A DNA stretch of 64,000 bases. Source: Pseudomonas sp. Irchel 3E20. GTDB lineage: Bacteria; Pseudomonadota; Gammaproteobacteria; Pseudomonadales; Pseudomonadaceae. The translations under genes and the position numbers were made by a program. Shown here piece by piece: positions 32,120 to 42,627 of the stretch; position 1 is the stretch's first letter; the number at the start of each line of letters is the position of its first letter. Location of the stretch: positions 504,639 to 568,638 of the forward strand of contig NZ_FYEE01000002.1 in assembly GCF_900187645.1 (NCBI RefSeq), written 5' to 3'. The notes below the pieces were generated by a model. The model searched no databases and was not told the DNA's origin. It saw nothing but the letters and a program-made list of their open reading frames with translations.

Positions 32120-34741
32120 ATGGGCAAATCGCTGGTCATTGTGGAATCCCCGGCTAAGGCCAAGACCATCAACAAGTATCTGGGCAACCAATACGTGGTG
32201 AAGTCGAGTATCGGCCATATCCGAGACCTGCCCACCAGCGGTTCGGCTAGCGCCAGCAAAGAGCCTGCTGCCAAGCGTGGCAAGGCCGCCGCCGGTGAGG
32301 CGCCCGCGCTCTCGCCCAAGGAGAAGGCGCGCAAGCAGCTTGTCTCGCGCATGGGTGTGGACCCCGAACACGGCTGGAAAGCCCAGTACGAGATCCTTCC
32401 GGGCAAAGAGAAGGTCATCGAAGAGCTGCGCCGGCTCGCCAAGGATGCTGACACCATCTATCTCGCGACGGACTTGGACCGCGAGGGGGAAGCCATTGCC
32501 TGGCACCTGCGCGAAGCCATCGGTGGCGACGACAGCCGCTACAAGCGTGTGGTGTTCAACGAAATCACCAAGAAAGCCATCCAGGAAGCCTTCTCCAAGC
32601 CGGGCGAGCTGGACATCGACCGCGTCAACGCCCAGCAGGCGCGGCGGTTCCTCGACCGTGTGGTGGGCTACATGGTTTCGCCACTGCTGTGGGCCAAGAT
32701 CGCCCGTGGCCTGTCGGCTGGCCGGGTGCAATCGGTTGCGGTGAAGCTGGTGGTCGAGCGTGAGCGTGAGATCCGTGCGTTCATTCCCGAAGAATACTGG
32801 GAGGTCCACGCCGACCTCGGCACTGCCAAGGGCGCCAGCGTGCGCTTCGAAGTGGCCCGCGAGAACGGCGAAGCCTTCAAACCGCTGAACGAAGCCCAGG
32901 CCATGGCCGCGCTGGAGAAACTCAAGTCTTCGGCCTACACCATCGCCAAACGTGAAGACAAGCCGACCAGCAGCAAGCCGTCGGCACCGTTCATCACCTC
33001 CACGCTGCAGCAGGCCGCGAGTAATCGCCTGGGCTTTGGCGTGAAGAAGACCATGATGATGGCACAGCGCTTGTACGAGGCCGGCTACATCACTTATATG
33101 CGTACCGACTCGACCAACCTCTCGGCCGATGCCGTGGCGATGGCGCGTACTTACATCGAAGGAGAATTCGGCGGCAAATACCTGCCGGAAACCCCGAACG
33201 TCTACAGCAGCAAGGAAGGCGCCCAGGAGGCTCACGAAGCGATTCGCCCTTCGGACGTCAACACCGACCCGAGCAAGCTGTCGGGCATGGAACGTGACGC
33301 TGAACGCCTCTACGAGCTGATCTGGCGCCAGTTCGTCGCCTGCCAGATGCTGCCGGCCAAATATTTGTCCACCACTGTCAGCGTCGCCGCCAGCGGCTTC
33401 GAGCTGCGTGCCAAGGGCCGCATCCTCAAGTTTGACGGCTACACCCGCGTGATGCCGCAAATGGCCAAGCCAGGCGACGACGACGTGCTACCGGATATGG
33501 CTCAGGGCGATGTGCTCAAGCTCATCAAGCTCGACCCGAGCCAGCACTTCACCAAGCCACCGGCACGTTACTCGGAAGCGAGCCTGGTCAAGGAGATGGA
33601 AAAGCGCGGTATCGGCCGCCCGTCGACCTATGCGGCGATCATTTCCACCATCCAGGATCGCGGCTACGTGGCGCTGCACAATCGCCGTTTCTATTCGGAG
33701 AAGATGGGTGACATCGTTACCGAGCGCTTGTCCGAGAGTTTCTCCAACCTGATGGACTACGGCTTCACCGCCGGCATGGAAGAGAACCTCGACGACGTGG
33801 CTCAGGGCGAGCGGGACTGGAAAAGCGTGCTTGACGAGTTCTACGGCGACTTCAAGAAAAAACTCGAAGTCGCGGAAAGCCCGGAAAACGGCATGCGCGC
33901 CAACCAGCCGGTCATGACCGACATCCCATGCACCACTTGCGGGCGGCCGATGCAGATCCGCACCGCGTCCACCGGGGTGTTCCTGGGTTGCTCAGGCTAC
34001 AGCCTGCCGCCGAAAGAGCGCTGCAAGGCCACGGTCAACCTGGTGCCGGGCGACGAAATCGCTGCCGACGACGAGGGCGAGTCTGAATCCCTGGTGCTGC
34101 GCGGCAAGCACCGCTGCCCGATCTGCAGCACCGCGATGGATGCGTACCTGCTGGATGAAAAGCGCAAGCTGCATATCTGCGGTAACAACCCCGATTGCAA
34201 TGGCTATGAGATCGAAGAAGGCACCTATCGGATCAAGGGTTATGAAGGCCCCAGCCTGGAGTGCGACAAGTGCGGCAGCGAGATGCAGCTCAAGACTGGC
34301 CGTTTCGGCAAGTTCTTCGGTTGCACCAATGCCGCATGCAAGAACACCCGTAAACTGCTGAAAAGCGGCGAAGCGGCACCGCCGAAGATGGACCCGGTGA
34401 AAATGCCGGAGCTCAAGTGCGAGAAGGTTAACGACACCTACATCTTGCGTGACGGCGCGTCTGGCTTGTTCCTGGCGGCCAGCCAGTTCCCGAAAAACCG
34501 CGAAACCCGTGCACCGCTGGTGATGGAAATCGTGCCGCACAAGGACGAGATCGATCCGAAGTACCACTTCCTCTGCGCGGCCCCACAGAAGGACCCGGAC
34601 GGTCGTCCGGCCGTCATTCGCTACAGCCGCAAGACTAAGGAGCAGTACGTGCAGACCGAAGTGGATGGCAAGCCGACAGGCTGGCGCGCGTTCTACGAAG
34701 GTGGAAAATGGAAGGTTGAAGACAAGCGCCAGGGCGCGTGA
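32120..34741 (+). CDS. topA: DNA topoisomerase I (type IA)
   Basis: Relaxes negative supercoils by single-strand passage. The 873-residue product has the TOPRIM domain ([25 protein letters not shown] near 115-125), the active-site Tyr in TYMRTDS (Tyr about 326) and the [10 protein letters not shown] motif. The C-terminus carries three four-Cys zinc modules: CTTCGRPM...CSGY at about 600, CPICSTAM...CGNNPDC and CDKCGSEM...CTNAAC, then a basic tail. A 28-residue Ala/Lys-rich insert near 40-65 is usual in Pseudomonas. The likely terminator lies after the gene. Confidence 0.97.
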   Translation: MGKSLVIVESPAKAKTINKYLGNQYVVKSSIGHIRDLPTSGSASASKEPAAKRGKAAAGEAPALSPKEKARKQLVSRMGVDPEHGWKAQYEILPGKEKVIEELRRLAKDADTIYLATDLDREGEAIAWHLREAIGGDDSRYKRVVFNEITKKAIQEAFSKPGELDIDRVNAQQARRFLDRVVGYMVSPLLWAKIARGLSAGRVQSVAVKLVVEREREIRAFIPEEYWEVHADLGTAKGASVRFEVARENGEAFKPLNEAQAMAALEKLKSSAYTIAKREDKPTSSKPSAPFITSTLQQAASNRLGFGVKKTMMMAQRLYEAGYITYMRTDSTNLSADAVAMARTYIEGEFGGKYLPETPNVYSSKEGAQEAHEAIRPSDVNTDPSKLSGMERDAERLYELIWRQFVACQMLPAKYLSTTVSVAASGFELRAKGRILKFDGYTRVMPQMAKPGDDDVLPDMAQGDVLKLIKLDPSQHFTKPPARYSEASLVKEMEKRGIGRPSTYAAIISTIQDRGYVALHNRRFYSEKMGDIVTERLSESFSNLMDYGFTAGMEENLDDVAQGERDWKSVLDEFYGDFKKKLEVAESPENGMRANQPVMTDIPCTTCGRPMQIRTASTGVFLGCSGYSLPPKERCKATVNLVPGDEIAADDEGESESLVLRGKHRCPICSTAMDAYLLDEKRKLHICGNNPDCNGYEIEEGTYRIKGYEGPSLECDKCGSEMQLKTGRFGKFFGCTNAACKNTRKLLKSGEAAPPKMDPVKMPELKCEKVNDTYILRDGASGLFLAASQFPKNRETRAPLVMEIVPHKDEIDPKYHFLCAAPQKDPDGRPAVIRYSRKTKEQYVQTEVDGKPTGWRAFYEGGKWKVEDKRQGA

Positions 34742-34805
34742 CGAAGGCGGGCGGCTGACCTCTCTGTCGGTGCGCCTCTGCCTGATTCGTCCTGGTAGCA
34801 GAAAG

Positions 34806-34843
34806 CCGCATGCGAACCCTCGGGTTGGCCTGCGGTTTTTTTT
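34806..34843 (+). terminator. Terminator of topA
   Basis: CCGCA / TGCGG (outer) and AACCC / GGGTT (inner) form an interrupted stem followed by eight T residues (34836-34843). Confidence 0.75.
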
Positions 34844-34920
34844 GGCTTGCGGCGGCTGTGACTGATCCGTGACACTGTTAAGCCAGTACTACGCCCTATT
34901 TCGCTGTGGAGAGTGCCGTC

Positions 34921-35445
34921 ATGGCCTTTGAGCTCTATACCCGTACCAATCAGAAAATATACTTCGCCGGGCTGTCGCTAGAGGCGCTGGCCCGGGCTGA
35001 AGAGGGGCGGGCGATGAACTCCCTGGCGCTGATCCAGGCAGGTCGCGAGTCCGCGTTGTTTCACCTATACGGGGCCTTACTGGGGTTGTGCCATGAAATT
35101 GCCGGTTTCTACCGTTTGCCTCAAGCCAATTCCCCGCGGGCGGAGTTGTTGCTGACCCGAGAGGTGCTAGAGGCGGTGGCTATTCCGGAAATGGCAGAAA
35201 TGGTGGAGTTGGCCAACAACCCCGAAACCTGGCTGGCGAAGTTGTTGGCGGCTCATGCCGCGTTGTTCCAGCCGCCCCGGGCGCCGCATAAGCCCAAGGG
35301 CGACGTCACTCAGCCGTTGATCGTCGCGGTTAATCTCGATGAAGAGCTAGGGCCTGAAGAATTGAGCCGTGAAGAACTGGAGAGCTGGCGGCAACACCTT
35401 AAAAGCCTGGCTATTCGCTTTCGCGACGGGCTTAACGAGTGCTAA
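34921..35445 (+). CDS. DUF6586-type Pseudomonas protein of unknown function
   Basis: Predicted soluble, mostly helical protein of 174 residues, starting MAFELYTRTNQKIYFAGL. It has no signal peptide or known catalytic motif. Short conserved-looking blocks are ESALFHLYGALLGLCHEIA and SREELESWRQHLKSLA. It occupies the position of PA3010 in the topA-lexA interval, a gene conserved in Pseudomonas. The ATG at 34921 follows GGAGAGTGCCGTC. Function unknown. Confidence 0.82.
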   Translation: MAFELYTRTNQKIYFAGLSLEALARAEEGRAMNSLALIQAGRESALFHLYGALLGLCHEIAGFYRLPQANSPRAELLLTREVLEAVAIPEMAEMVELANNPETWLAKLLAAHAALFQPPRAPHKPKGDVTQPLIVAVNLDEELGPEELSREELESWRQHLKSLAIRFRDGLNEC

Positions 35446-35577
35446 GCGAGTTAGAGCCAAGCCAGGGTTTTGCCTGACTGGGGAAACAGACCAGTCGCTC
35501 ATGCATTAGTCGCAACACCAAGCGCATCCGGGCCTATGGCTGATACAATGCCGGCCTTTCGTGGAGAGCAAATTTTT

Positions 35578-35811
35578 ATGCCAACGTCCTTTCTGGAAAT
35601 TGTTGAGTTGCCTGACGGCCGTATAGAGCTGCGCCGGGCTGAGGACGAGGGTTCTCTGGTGACTTTGGATTTTTCTGAAGATGCCAAGGTGTTTCTGCAA
35701 GGCCAACATGTCGAAGTAGCCAAGGCGATGTTGAGTGTTGGCGTGCAGATGGCAGGCCGTCTCGCTGAAGGTGAGCTGGAGAAGGAAAGCGGGCCGCGGG
35801 TGCTGCACTGA
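35578..35811 (+). CDS. Small conserved protein of unknown function (PA3009-like)
   Basis: A 77-residue protein that starts MPTSFLEIVELPDGRIELRR. The ATG at 35578 follows GGAGAGCAAATTTTT; a frame opening 36 codons earlier has no support. The first half predicts as beta strands with a DGRIELRRAEDEGSLV pattern and the second half as a helix (VEVAKAMLSVGVQMAGRLAE). It is soluble, without motifs. It converges on sulA. Its place between the DUF6586 gene and sulA matches P. aeruginosa. Confidence 0.78.
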   Translation: MPTSFLEIVELPDGRIELRRAEDEGSLVTLDFSEDAKVFLQGQHVEVAKAMLSVGVQMAGRLAEGELEKESGPRVLH

Positions 35812-35876
35812 GTCCGTTGGTCGGTTTCGCTTCTGTTGCGTCACCCCGGCTTCTCCATTCGTGAGAGGCCTCGTTA

Positions 35877-36344
35877 TCAACCCAGGCGAATGTTCAGGCT
35901 TTGTGCATCCCCGGTGCGGGCGGCACTGATAAGTTGCTGGCGCATGCTCGATGGCAGCGGGTTGAGCCAACTGACGACGGTGTGGCTACGGCCCAGGCGC
36001 AGGGCCTCGCACGTCAATTGCTGGGCGCTTTGCATACCGCGCGGTTGCAGTAGCAGGATGCGTTCGCGGTTAAGGCCAGCATCGCGCAGCCAGGCCTGGG
36101 TCAGGCTGGCGGGTGGGGCGATCAGGGTCAGCCAGCGAGCGTCCTGATCCTGGCTCAGTTGCCTGAGGATCGGCGCCAGTAGGTTCAGGCAGTTCCCGGC
36201 TGCTCCACGCAGCGACAGCTCGCTAAAGACTTCGGGCTCGGCGCTCCAGGGCGATTCGACCACGTCTTTGAGGATGGGCGCTTGCGCCATGAAGGCTTCG
36301 AACAACGGCAGTTGAGCTTGCTGTGAGGTATAGGGGAACTGCAT
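35877..36344 (-). CDS. sulA: SOS cell-division inhibitor SulA
   Basis: SOS-induced inhibitor that binds FtsZ and delays division. The 155-residue product has the SulA/RecA-like core: RWLTLIAPPASLTQAWLRDAGLNRERILLLQ and the conserved RSHTVVSWLNPL (about 127-138). The ATG at 36344 follows AAAGGAGG placed at the end of lexA, only 10 bases from the lexA stop. It has no LexA box of its own, so it should be expressed from the lexA promoter. This lexA-sulA operon is the usual Pseudomonas arrangement. Confidence 0.92.
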   Translation of the reverse strand: MQFPYTSQQAQLPLFEAFMAQAPILKDVVESPWSAEPEVFSELSLRGAAGNCLNLLAPILRQLSQDQDARWLTLIAPPASLTQAWLRDAGLNRERILLLQPRGMQSAQQLTCEALRLGRSHTVVSWLNPLPSSMRQQLISAARTGDAQSLNIRLG

Positions 36345-36354
36345 AAAGCCTCCT

Positions 36355-36963
36355 TTAGCGGCGAATGACGCCGACACTCAGACCTTCGATCACCAGTTCC
36401 TGATCTTTCAGGTTGACTTCGATAGGGGCGAACTCGGGGTTCTCAGCAATTAGCCAGACTTTGCTGCCTTCACGCTTGAACCGCTTGACCGTCACTTCGT
36501 CGCCCAGGCGGGCGACGACAATCTGGCCATTACGAGCTTCACGGGTGGTGTGTACCGCCAGCAGGTCGCCATCGAGGATGCCGACGTCCTTCATGCTCAT
36601 GCCGTGTACCCGCAGCAGGTAGTCGGCGCGAGGGTGGAAGAAGGTTGGGTTGATGTTGCAGGACTCTTCGATGTGCTGCTGAGCCAGGATCGGCGCGCCA
36701 GCGGCAACACGACCGATGATCGGCAGGCTCGACTCGTCGGTTTCGGCTTCGAAACCAGGGATACGGATACCCCGTGAAGCGCCCGGGGTCATTTCGATAG
36801 CGCCCTTGCGTGCCAGGGCCTTGAGGTGTTCTTCGGCGGCATTGGGGGACTTGAATTCCAGTTTCTGCGCGATTTCCGCCCGGGTAGGGGGGAAACCGTT
36901 TTCTTTGAGGCAGTCTTTGATAAAGGCCAGGATCTCGGCTTGGCGTGGCGTCAGTTTTATCAT
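36355..36963 (-). CDS. lexA: LexA repressor
   Basis: SOS repressor and self-cleaving peptidase, 202 residues. The winged-helix domain is at 1-65 ([20 protein letters not shown]). The cleavage site is Ala88-Gly89 in RVAAGAP; the catalytic dyad is Ser123 in GMSMKD and Lys160 in VTVKRF. Two perfect CTG-N10-CAG boxes cover its promoter, so it represses itself. sulA follows in the same operon; psrA diverges upstream. Confidence 0.98.
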   Translation of the reverse strand: MIKLTPRQAEILAFIKDCLKENGFPPTRAEIAQKLEFKSPNAAEEHLKALARKGAIEMTPGASRGIRIPGFEAETDESSLPIIGRVAAGAPILAQQHIEESCNINPTFFHPRADYLLRVHGMSMKDVGILDGDLLAVHTTREARNGQIVVARLGDEVTVKRFKREGSKVWLIAENPEFAPIEVNLKDQELVIEGLSVGVIRR

Positions 36964-36973
36964 GTCGATCGCT

Positions 36974-36989
36974 CTGTCTTTTTATACAG
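36974..36989 (-). promoter_or_regulatory. LexA (SOS) box proximal to lexA
   Basis: On the minus strand it reads CTGTATAAAAAGACAG, an exact CTG-N10-CAG site with an AT-rich centre, 11 bases upstream of the lexA ATG. It should lie just downstream of the transcription start. Confidence 0.92.
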
Positions 36990-36992
36990 TGA

Positions 36993-37008
36993 CTGGGATT
37001 ATATACAG
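36993..37008 (-). promoter_or_regulatory. LexA (SOS) box distal to lexA
   Basis: On the minus strand it reads CTGTATATAATCCCAG, an exact CTG-N10-CAG site. It contains the TATAAT -10 element, so LexA binding should block RNA polymerase directly. The two boxes are 3 bases apart. Confidence 0.92.
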
Positions 37009-37025
37009 TGAAGGCGTCTTGGCAA
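36998..37025 (-). promoter_or_regulatory. lexA sigma-70 promoter
   Basis: TTGCCA (37020-37025 read on minus), a 16-base spacer, and a perfect TATAAT (36998-37003) inside the distal LexA box. Confidence 0.8.
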
Positions 37026-37156
37026 TCCTCCTTTTTCCGGCGCCCGCCGAACGGTTGAATAAGGGCGCACGCTAGGGTTGTCGTAGCGAGGTCCTACAGG
37101 GTTTTCCTTGTGTGATTAAATAGGTGACTGGTCGGCCGGAAAACGGACAGGCAGGC

Positions 37157-37185
37157 TTGACAAGACATAAGCTGAAACGTATGTT
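37157..37185 (+). promoter_or_regulatory. psrA sigma-70 promoter
   Basis: A perfect TTGACA (37157-37162), a 17-base spacer and TATGTT (37180-37185). The -10 lies inside the first PsrA box, which fits self-repression. The predicted start is about 37192, giving a leader of roughly 24 bases. Confidence 0.7.
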
Positions 37186-37200
37186 TCAAACAAGTGTTTG
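37174..37200 (+). promoter_or_regulatory. Tandem PsrA operators over the psrA promoter
   Basis: Two palindromes share one base: GAAACGTATGTTTC (37174-37187) and CAAACAAGTGTTTG (37187-37200). Both fit the (G/C)AAAC-N4-GTTT(G/C) pattern of PsrA. They cover the -10 and the predicted start, so autorepression lifted by long-chain fatty acids is likely. Confidence 0.85.
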
Positions 37201-37215
37201 TCAGGTAGAGTAACC

Positions 37216-37923
37216 ATGGCCCAGTCGGAAACCGTTGAACGCATTCTTGATGCTGCCGAGCAGTTGTTCGCGGAAAAAGGGTTCGCTGAAACTTCATTGC
37301 GCCTTATCACCAGCAAGGCCGGGGTCAACCTGGCGGCGGTGAATTATCATTTCGGCTCGAAAAAGGCGCTGATCCAGGCAGTGTTCTCGCGCTTCCTGGG
37401 GCCTTTTTGCATCAGCCTGGACCGGGAACTGGAACGCCGCCAGGCCAAGCCTGACAGCAAGCCAAGCCTGGAAGAACTGCTGGAAATCCTTGTCGAACAG
37501 GCTCTCGTGGTGCAACCGCGCAGCGGCAATGACCTGTCTATCTTCATGCGTTTGCTTGGCTTGGCCTTCAGCCAGAGCCAGGGCCACCTGCGGCGTTACC
37601 TGGAGGACATGTACGGCAAGGTGTTCCGCCGCTACATGATGCTCGTCAATGAGGCCGCGCCGCGGATCCCGCCGATCGAGTTATTCTGGCGCGTGCACTT
37701 CATGCTCGGTGCTGCGGCGTTCAGTATGTCCGGCATCAAGGCCTTGCGCGCCATTGCCGAGACCGATTTTGGCGTCAATACCTCGATTGAGCAGGTAATG
37801 CGCCTGATGGTGCCATTCCTCGCGGCTGGCATGCGCGCCGAAACCGGGGTCACTGACGACACCATGGCCAGCGCCCAGTTGCGGCCGCGGGTCAAGTCCA
37901 CGCCGGCGCCTGCCAAGGTTTAG
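37216..37923 (+). CDS. psrA: TetR-family fatty-acid-responsive regulator PsrA
   Basis: DNA-binding regulator of fatty-acid degradation and rpoS in Pseudomonas. The 235-residue product has a TetR helix-turn-helix (RILDAAEQLFAEKGFAETSL and VNLAAVNYHFGSKKALIQAV, about 8-50) and a helical ligand-binding C-terminus. The ATG at 37216 follows the operators directly; a frame start at 37198 would overlap the second box. It diverges from lexA and is followed by nagZ. Its likely targets in this window are itself and fadBA. Confidence 0.93.
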   Translation: MAQSETVERILDAAEQLFAEKGFAETSLRLITSKAGVNLAAVNYHFGSKKALIQAVFSRFLGPFCISLDRELERRQAKPDSKPSLEELLEILVEQALVVQPRSGNDLSIFMRLLGLAFSQSQGHLRRYLEDMYGKVFRRYMMLVNEAAPRIPPIELFWRVHFMLGAAAFSMSGIKALRAIAETDFGVNTSIEQVMRLMVPFLAAGMRAETGVTDDTMASAQLRPRVKSTPAPAKV

Positions 37924-38075
37924 TGGCCGGTGGGTGGGCGCGGCGGCTGACATCCGCTAAGCTTGCCGCCCATGTCGACTCCCGTTCCAGACTCTCTCCT
38001 TACCCTGCACCGACCCGCGCCCGCCGAGCTTCGCTCCTGGCGGCGCAGTCGTGTGCCCGTAATAAAGGAATCGCT

Positions 38076-39086
38076 ATGACCGGTGCCCTGCAAGGCTCCC
38101 TGATGGTGGATGTGGCCGGTACCTGGCTGACCTCCGAAGACCGTCACCTGTTGCGCCAGCCCGAGGTGGGCGGCCTGATTATTTTTGCGCGCAACATTGA
38201 GCACCCACGCCAGGTGCGCGAACTCAGTGCCTCGATTCGCGCCGTACGCCCGGACCTGCTGCTGGCAGTGGACCAGGAAGGCGGCCGCGTCCAGCGCCTG
38301 CGTCAGGGTTTTGTGCGCCTGCCGGCGATGCGGGCAATTGCCGACAATCCCAACGCCGAGGTGTTAGCCGAGCACTGTGGTTGGATCATGGCCACTGAAG
38401 TGCTGGCTGTTGGCCTGGATTTGAGCTTCGCCCCGGTGCTCGACCTCGATTACCAACGCAGCGCAGTGGTGGGGAGCCGTTCGTTCGAGGGCGACCCGCA
38501 GCGTACCGCGCTGCTGGCCGGGGCCTTCATTCGCGGCATGAACAGCGCCGGCATGGCGGCCACGGGCAAGCATTTTCCCGGCCACGGCTGGGCGGAGGCT
38601 GATTCCCACGTGGCGATTCCCGTCGATGAGCGCAGCCTCGAGGAGATCCGCGCCAATGACCTGGTGCCGTTCGCCCGTTTGAGCCAGCAACTGGCCGCCG
38701 TGATGCCGGCCCACGTGATCTACCCCCAGGTAGACAGCCAGCCTGCCGGGTTCTCGCGCCGCTGGTTGCAGGACATCCTGCGGGGCGAGTTGCAATTTGA
38801 TGGGGTGATTTTCAGCGATGACCTGTCGATGGCCGGTGCCCATGTGGTGGGCGATGCGGCCAGTCGGATCGAGGCCGCCCTATCTGCCGGTTGCGACATG
38901 GGCCTGGTATGCAATGACCGGGCGGCGGCCGAGTTGGCCTTGTGCGCGGCCCAGCGCCTGAAGATCACGCCCAGCCCGCGTATCGCGCGGATGCGCGGCC
39001 AGGGTTTCGCCGGCACCGAGTACCGCCAGGACCCGCGCTGGCTCGCAGCCATTGGCGCCCTCAAAGACGCTCAATTGATTGATTAA
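38076..39086 (+). CDS. nagZ: Beta-N-acetylhexosaminidase NagZ
   Basis: Cytoplasmic glycoside hydrolase family 3 enzyme that removes GlcNAc from anhydromuropeptides in cell-wall recycling; in other Pseudomonas it affects AmpC beta-lactamase induction. It has 336 residues. Motifs: GLIIFARNIEHPRQV, AVDQEGGRVQRL (about 62-73) and the catalytic KHFPGHG (about 165-171), with DLSMAGA near 250. The ATG at 38076 follows AAAGGAATCGCT; an upstream frame from 37923 is not used. Confidence 0.96.
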   Translation: MTGALQGSLMVDVAGTWLTSEDRHLLRQPEVGGLIIFARNIEHPRQVRELSASIRAVRPDLLLAVDQEGGRVQRLRQGFVRLPAMRAIADNPNAEVLAEHCGWIMATEVLAVGLDLSFAPVLDLDYQRSAVVGSRSFEGDPQRTALLAGAFIRGMNSAGMAATGKHFPGHGWAEADSHVAIPVDERSLEEIRANDLVPFARLSQQLAAVMPAHVIYPQVDSQPAGFSRRWLQDILRGELQFDGVIFSDDLSMAGAHVVGDAASRIEAALSAGCDMGLVCNDRAAAELALCAAQRLKITPSPRIARMRGQGFAGTEYRQDPRWLAAIGALKDAQLID

Positions 39087-39836
<750 letters not shown>

Positions 39837-39863
39837 GTGCAGTTCGGGAGTGTGGCGCGCCTA

Positions 39864-39888
39864 TCGCGGGCAAGGCCCGCTCCCACAG
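39864..39888. repeat. Single REP sequence
   Basis: TCGCGGGCAAGGCCCGCTCCCACAG is a lone REP with the same outer sequence as the 1519-1578 pair but an extra base in the core (GGGCAAGGCCCGC). It lies between the convergent mtnP and helicase genes. Confidence 0.75.
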
Positions 39889-39904
39889 GCTACAGTGCTC
39901 GATC

Positions 39905-39927
39905 TGTGGCGCGATAGACGCGCCACA
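39905..39927. terminator. Hairpin between mtnP and the helicase gene
   Basis: TGTGGCGCG pairs perfectly with CGCGCCACA around ATAGA. No T-tract follows on either strand, so it may be a weak or factor-assisted terminator; it overlaps the 3' edge of the helicase gene region. Confidence 0.5.
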
Positions 39928-39929
39928 AA

Positions 39930-42617
39930 CTAATGCTTGGCTTTATCCGGCAGCGGCGCGAACAGCGCTTCAATGTCGTTGTTTTGCAGCTTCCAGTCCC
40001 CGGCCTGGCGCCCGTCGAGCACGCCTGCGGCGAGGTCGGACTTTTCTTTTTGCAGGTGCTGGATTTTTTCCTCCACCGTGCCCCGGGCAATCATCTTGTA
40101 GACGAACACCGGTTTTTCCTGGCCAATGCGGTAGGCGCGGTCGGTGGCCTGGTTTTCCGTGGCAGGGTTCCACCACGGGTCGTAGTGGATCACCGTATCG
40201 GCTTCGGTCAGGTTCAAGCCTACGCCGCCCGCCTTGAGGCTAATCAGGAAGATCTGCAACTGGCCGCTCTGGAAGGCCTTGACCGGCGTGCGGCGGTCGC
40301 GGGTCTGCCCGGTCAGCAGGGCATAGGCGACGCCGCGTTTTTTCAGTTCGGTTTCAATCAGGGTCAGCATTGAAGTGAACTGGGAGAACAGCAGAATCCG
40401 CCGCCCCTCCTCGAACAACTCTTCAAGCATTTGCATCAGGCTATCGAGCTTGCCCGAGGTGCTGCCCCGGGTGGGTGGGGCTTCGTTAACCAGGCGCAGG
40501 TCGCAGCAGACCTGGCGCAGCTTGAGCAGCGCTTCGAGGATGATGATTTGGCTGCGGGCCACGCCTTTGCGGGTGATCTCGTCGCGTACTTTTTTGTCCA
40601 TGGCCAGGCGCATGGTTTCGTAGACGTCCCGCTGGGCTTCGTTGAGGTCGACCCAATGGATGATCTCGGTCTTGGGTGGCAGTTCAGTGGCCACCTGCTC
40701 TTTGGTGCGGCGCAGCAGGAACGGCTTGATGCGCCCGTTGAGGTGCTGCAAGCGCACTTCGCTGCCGCGTTTTTCGATGGGCACGCGGTAGTCGCGGTTG
40801 AAGGTCTTCACGTCCCCCAGCCAACCCGGCAGCAAGAAGTGGAACAGTGACCAGAGTTCGCCCAGGTGGTTTTCCAGGGGCGTACCGGACAGGCACAGGC
40901 GTTGCCGGGCGTCGAGGCTGCGGGCAGCTTCGGCGGCCTTGCTGGTGGGGTTCTTGATGTACTGCGCTTCGTCCAACACCAGCACATGCAGCGGCTGGGC
41001 GGCCAGCACTTCGATGTCCTTGGGCAGCAGGGCGTAGGTGGTGAGGATCAGGTCGTACTCGGCCAGTTGGGCGAAGTGCTTCTTGCGCCCGGCGCCATAC
41101 AACGCCAGGACCTTGAGCTGGGGCGTGAAGTGCGCCGCTTCGTCGAGCCAATTGGGGATCAGGCTGGTGGGCATCACTACCATGCACGGCCGGTCGAGGC
41201 GCCCGGCGTGCTTTTCGCTGAGCACGTGGGCCAGGGTTTGCAGGGTTTTGCCCAGGCCCATGTCGTCGGCGAGGATGCCGCCCACCTCCAGTTGGCGCAG
41301 TGACTGCATCCAGCTCAGGCCTTCGAGTTGGTAGGGGCGCAAGGTGGCGTTGAGGCCATCGGGCGCGCGGCAACTGTAGTCTCTGATGTCGCGCAGGCGT
41401 TGGGCGAAGGTGCGGATGTGTTCGCCGCCTTCCCACAGCAGGGGCAACTCTTGCAGCGGGTTGAGCCGCAAGGCATCGGCTTTGCTCAGGCGCAGGCGGG
41501 TTTCGCCTGGTTCTTGCAGGTAGAACTCGCCGAGGGTGGCCAGCACCGGTTTCAGGCGCCCGAAGGGCAGGGCCACTTGCAGCGGGCCGCTGTCGGTAGG
41601 GGGCCGGTTGGGGATGTTCACCAGGATCAACTCGTCGTCGCGGCGTTTGGCCAGGCGTTCGGGGTTGAGCAACTCGGTGTGGGAGCGCATCAGGTTGAGC
41701 AGGATCGGCAGCAGGCTCAGGCGCTCGCCGTTGACGATGATGCCCAGTTCCAGGTCGAACCAATCACGCTGCGGCGCCTCCTCGACGCTGGCGTACCAGT
41801 CATCGACGGCGGTCAGGTCGAAGCCGAAGTCGTCCTCTATCTGCAGCTCCCAGCCTTGTTCGCGCAGGCTGGGCAGTTGGTTGAGGGTGAAGGTCAGCCA
41901 GGCGCTGTCGTTGACCATCTCGAACAATTCGCCAGCGCTTTCGGGCAGGGCTTTACTTTGCCGGGTGGCGATGCGAAACCCCAGCAGCCTGAGCTGTTCG
42001 CGGTAGTGCTTCTCGGCGTCGAGTTGGCGCTTGATGCGCAGGGTCTGCTGTTCCTGGCGGATCAGGATATCGGCGTTTTTCTGCCCGCTGACGTATTCGC
42101 CCTGATAGTTGAAGGACAGCGCGGCGCGGTGCTGGATATAGCGCTGCATTTTGCCGTTACGCGGTTCAAAGGCGCTGAATTCGACGCTGGCCAGCCACAG
42201 GCGCGGCACCGGTTGCACGTCGTCGAGCAGCACTTGCGGCGGGGCGGCGGGGCGGCGGTTTTCCAGGACCGTCTGGAGTTTTTCCAACAGTTGGGCGTCT
42301 TTGGCGGCGGCGGGGAAGGCCAGGGTTTCTTCGACTTGCAGCAGTACCGCGGCGCAGTGCTTGCAGTTGACCCGCACGGGGCAACTGCACGTAGCGTCCA
42401 CCATCAGCAGGGTGTTTTTCGCGGATTCGCGCAGGTTGATGGTCTGGCGGTAGACGTTGCCGCCCGAGCCTTCGCAACTGGCAGTGATGGTGCTGTCGCC
42501 GACCTGGACGAAGCGCACGCGGTTTTCCAGCGCGTAGCGGCGCCCGCGCTCAAGGCTCTGTTCTTTGAAGCGACTGACCCAGGACGGTGCCAGGGGTTTG
42601 GTCAGGGTCGCGGGCAT
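39930..42617 (-). CDS. SNF2-family DEAD/DEAH-type helicase with SWIM zinc finger
   Basis: Large DNA-dependent ATPase of the Swi2/Snf2 (RapA-like) group, 895 residues. An N-terminal SWIM finger (CSCPVRVNCKHC, about 77-88) is followed by a long middle domain. The helicase core has Walker A DDMGLGKT (about 450), DEAQYIKNP (about 550), LSGTPLENHLGELWSLF, FSQFTSML and the C-terminal GGVGLNLTEAD...DRAYRIGQ. An ATG two codons after an in-frame GTG is used as start. It is the last gene of an mfd-csiV-helicase run, 10 bases after csiV. Chromosomal role is unknown; repair or transcription recycling is inferred from domains. Confidence 0.9.
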   Translation of the reverse strand: MPATLTKPLAPSWVSRFKEQSLERGRRYALENRVRFVQVGDSTITASCEGSGGNVYRQTINLRESAKNTLLMVDATCSCPVRVNCKHCAAVLLQVEETLAFPAAAKDAQLLEKLQTVLENRRPAAPPQVLLDDVQPVPRLWLASVEFSAFEPRNGKMQRYIQHRAALSFNYQGEYVSGQKNADILIRQEQQTLRIKRQLDAEKHYREQLRLLGFRIATRQSKALPESAGELFEMVNDSAWLTFTLNQLPSLREQGWELQIEDDFGFDLTAVDDWYASVEEAPQRDWFDLELGIIVNGERLSLLPILLNLMRSHTELLNPERLAKRRDDELILVNIPNRPPTDSGPLQVALPFGRLKPVLATLGEFYLQEPGETRLRLSKADALRLNPLQELPLLWEGGEHIRTFAQRLRDIRDYSCRAPDGLNATLRPYQLEGLSWMQSLRQLEVGGILADDMGLGKTLQTLAHVLSEKHAGRLDRPCMVVMPTSLIPNWLDEAAHFTPQLKVLALYGAGRKKHFAQLAEYDLILTTYALLPKDIEVLAAQPLHVLVLDEAQYIKNPTSKAAEAARSLDARQRLCLSGTPLENHLGELWSLFHFLLPGWLGDVKTFNRDYRVPIEKRGSEVRLQHLNGRIKPFLLRRTKEQVATELPPKTEIIHWVDLNEAQRDVYETMRLAMDKKVRDEITRKGVARSQIIILEALLKLRQVCCDLRLVNEAPPTRGSTSGKLDSLMQMLEELFEEGRRILLFSQFTSMLTLIETELKKRGVAYALLTGQTRDRRTPVKAFQSGQLQIFLISLKAGGVGLNLTEADTVIHYDPWWNPATENQATDRAYRIGQEKPVFVYKMIARGTVEEKIQHLQKEKSDLAAGVLDGRQAGDWKLQNNDIEALFAPLPDKAKH

Positions 42618-42627
42618 GGGCACTCAG

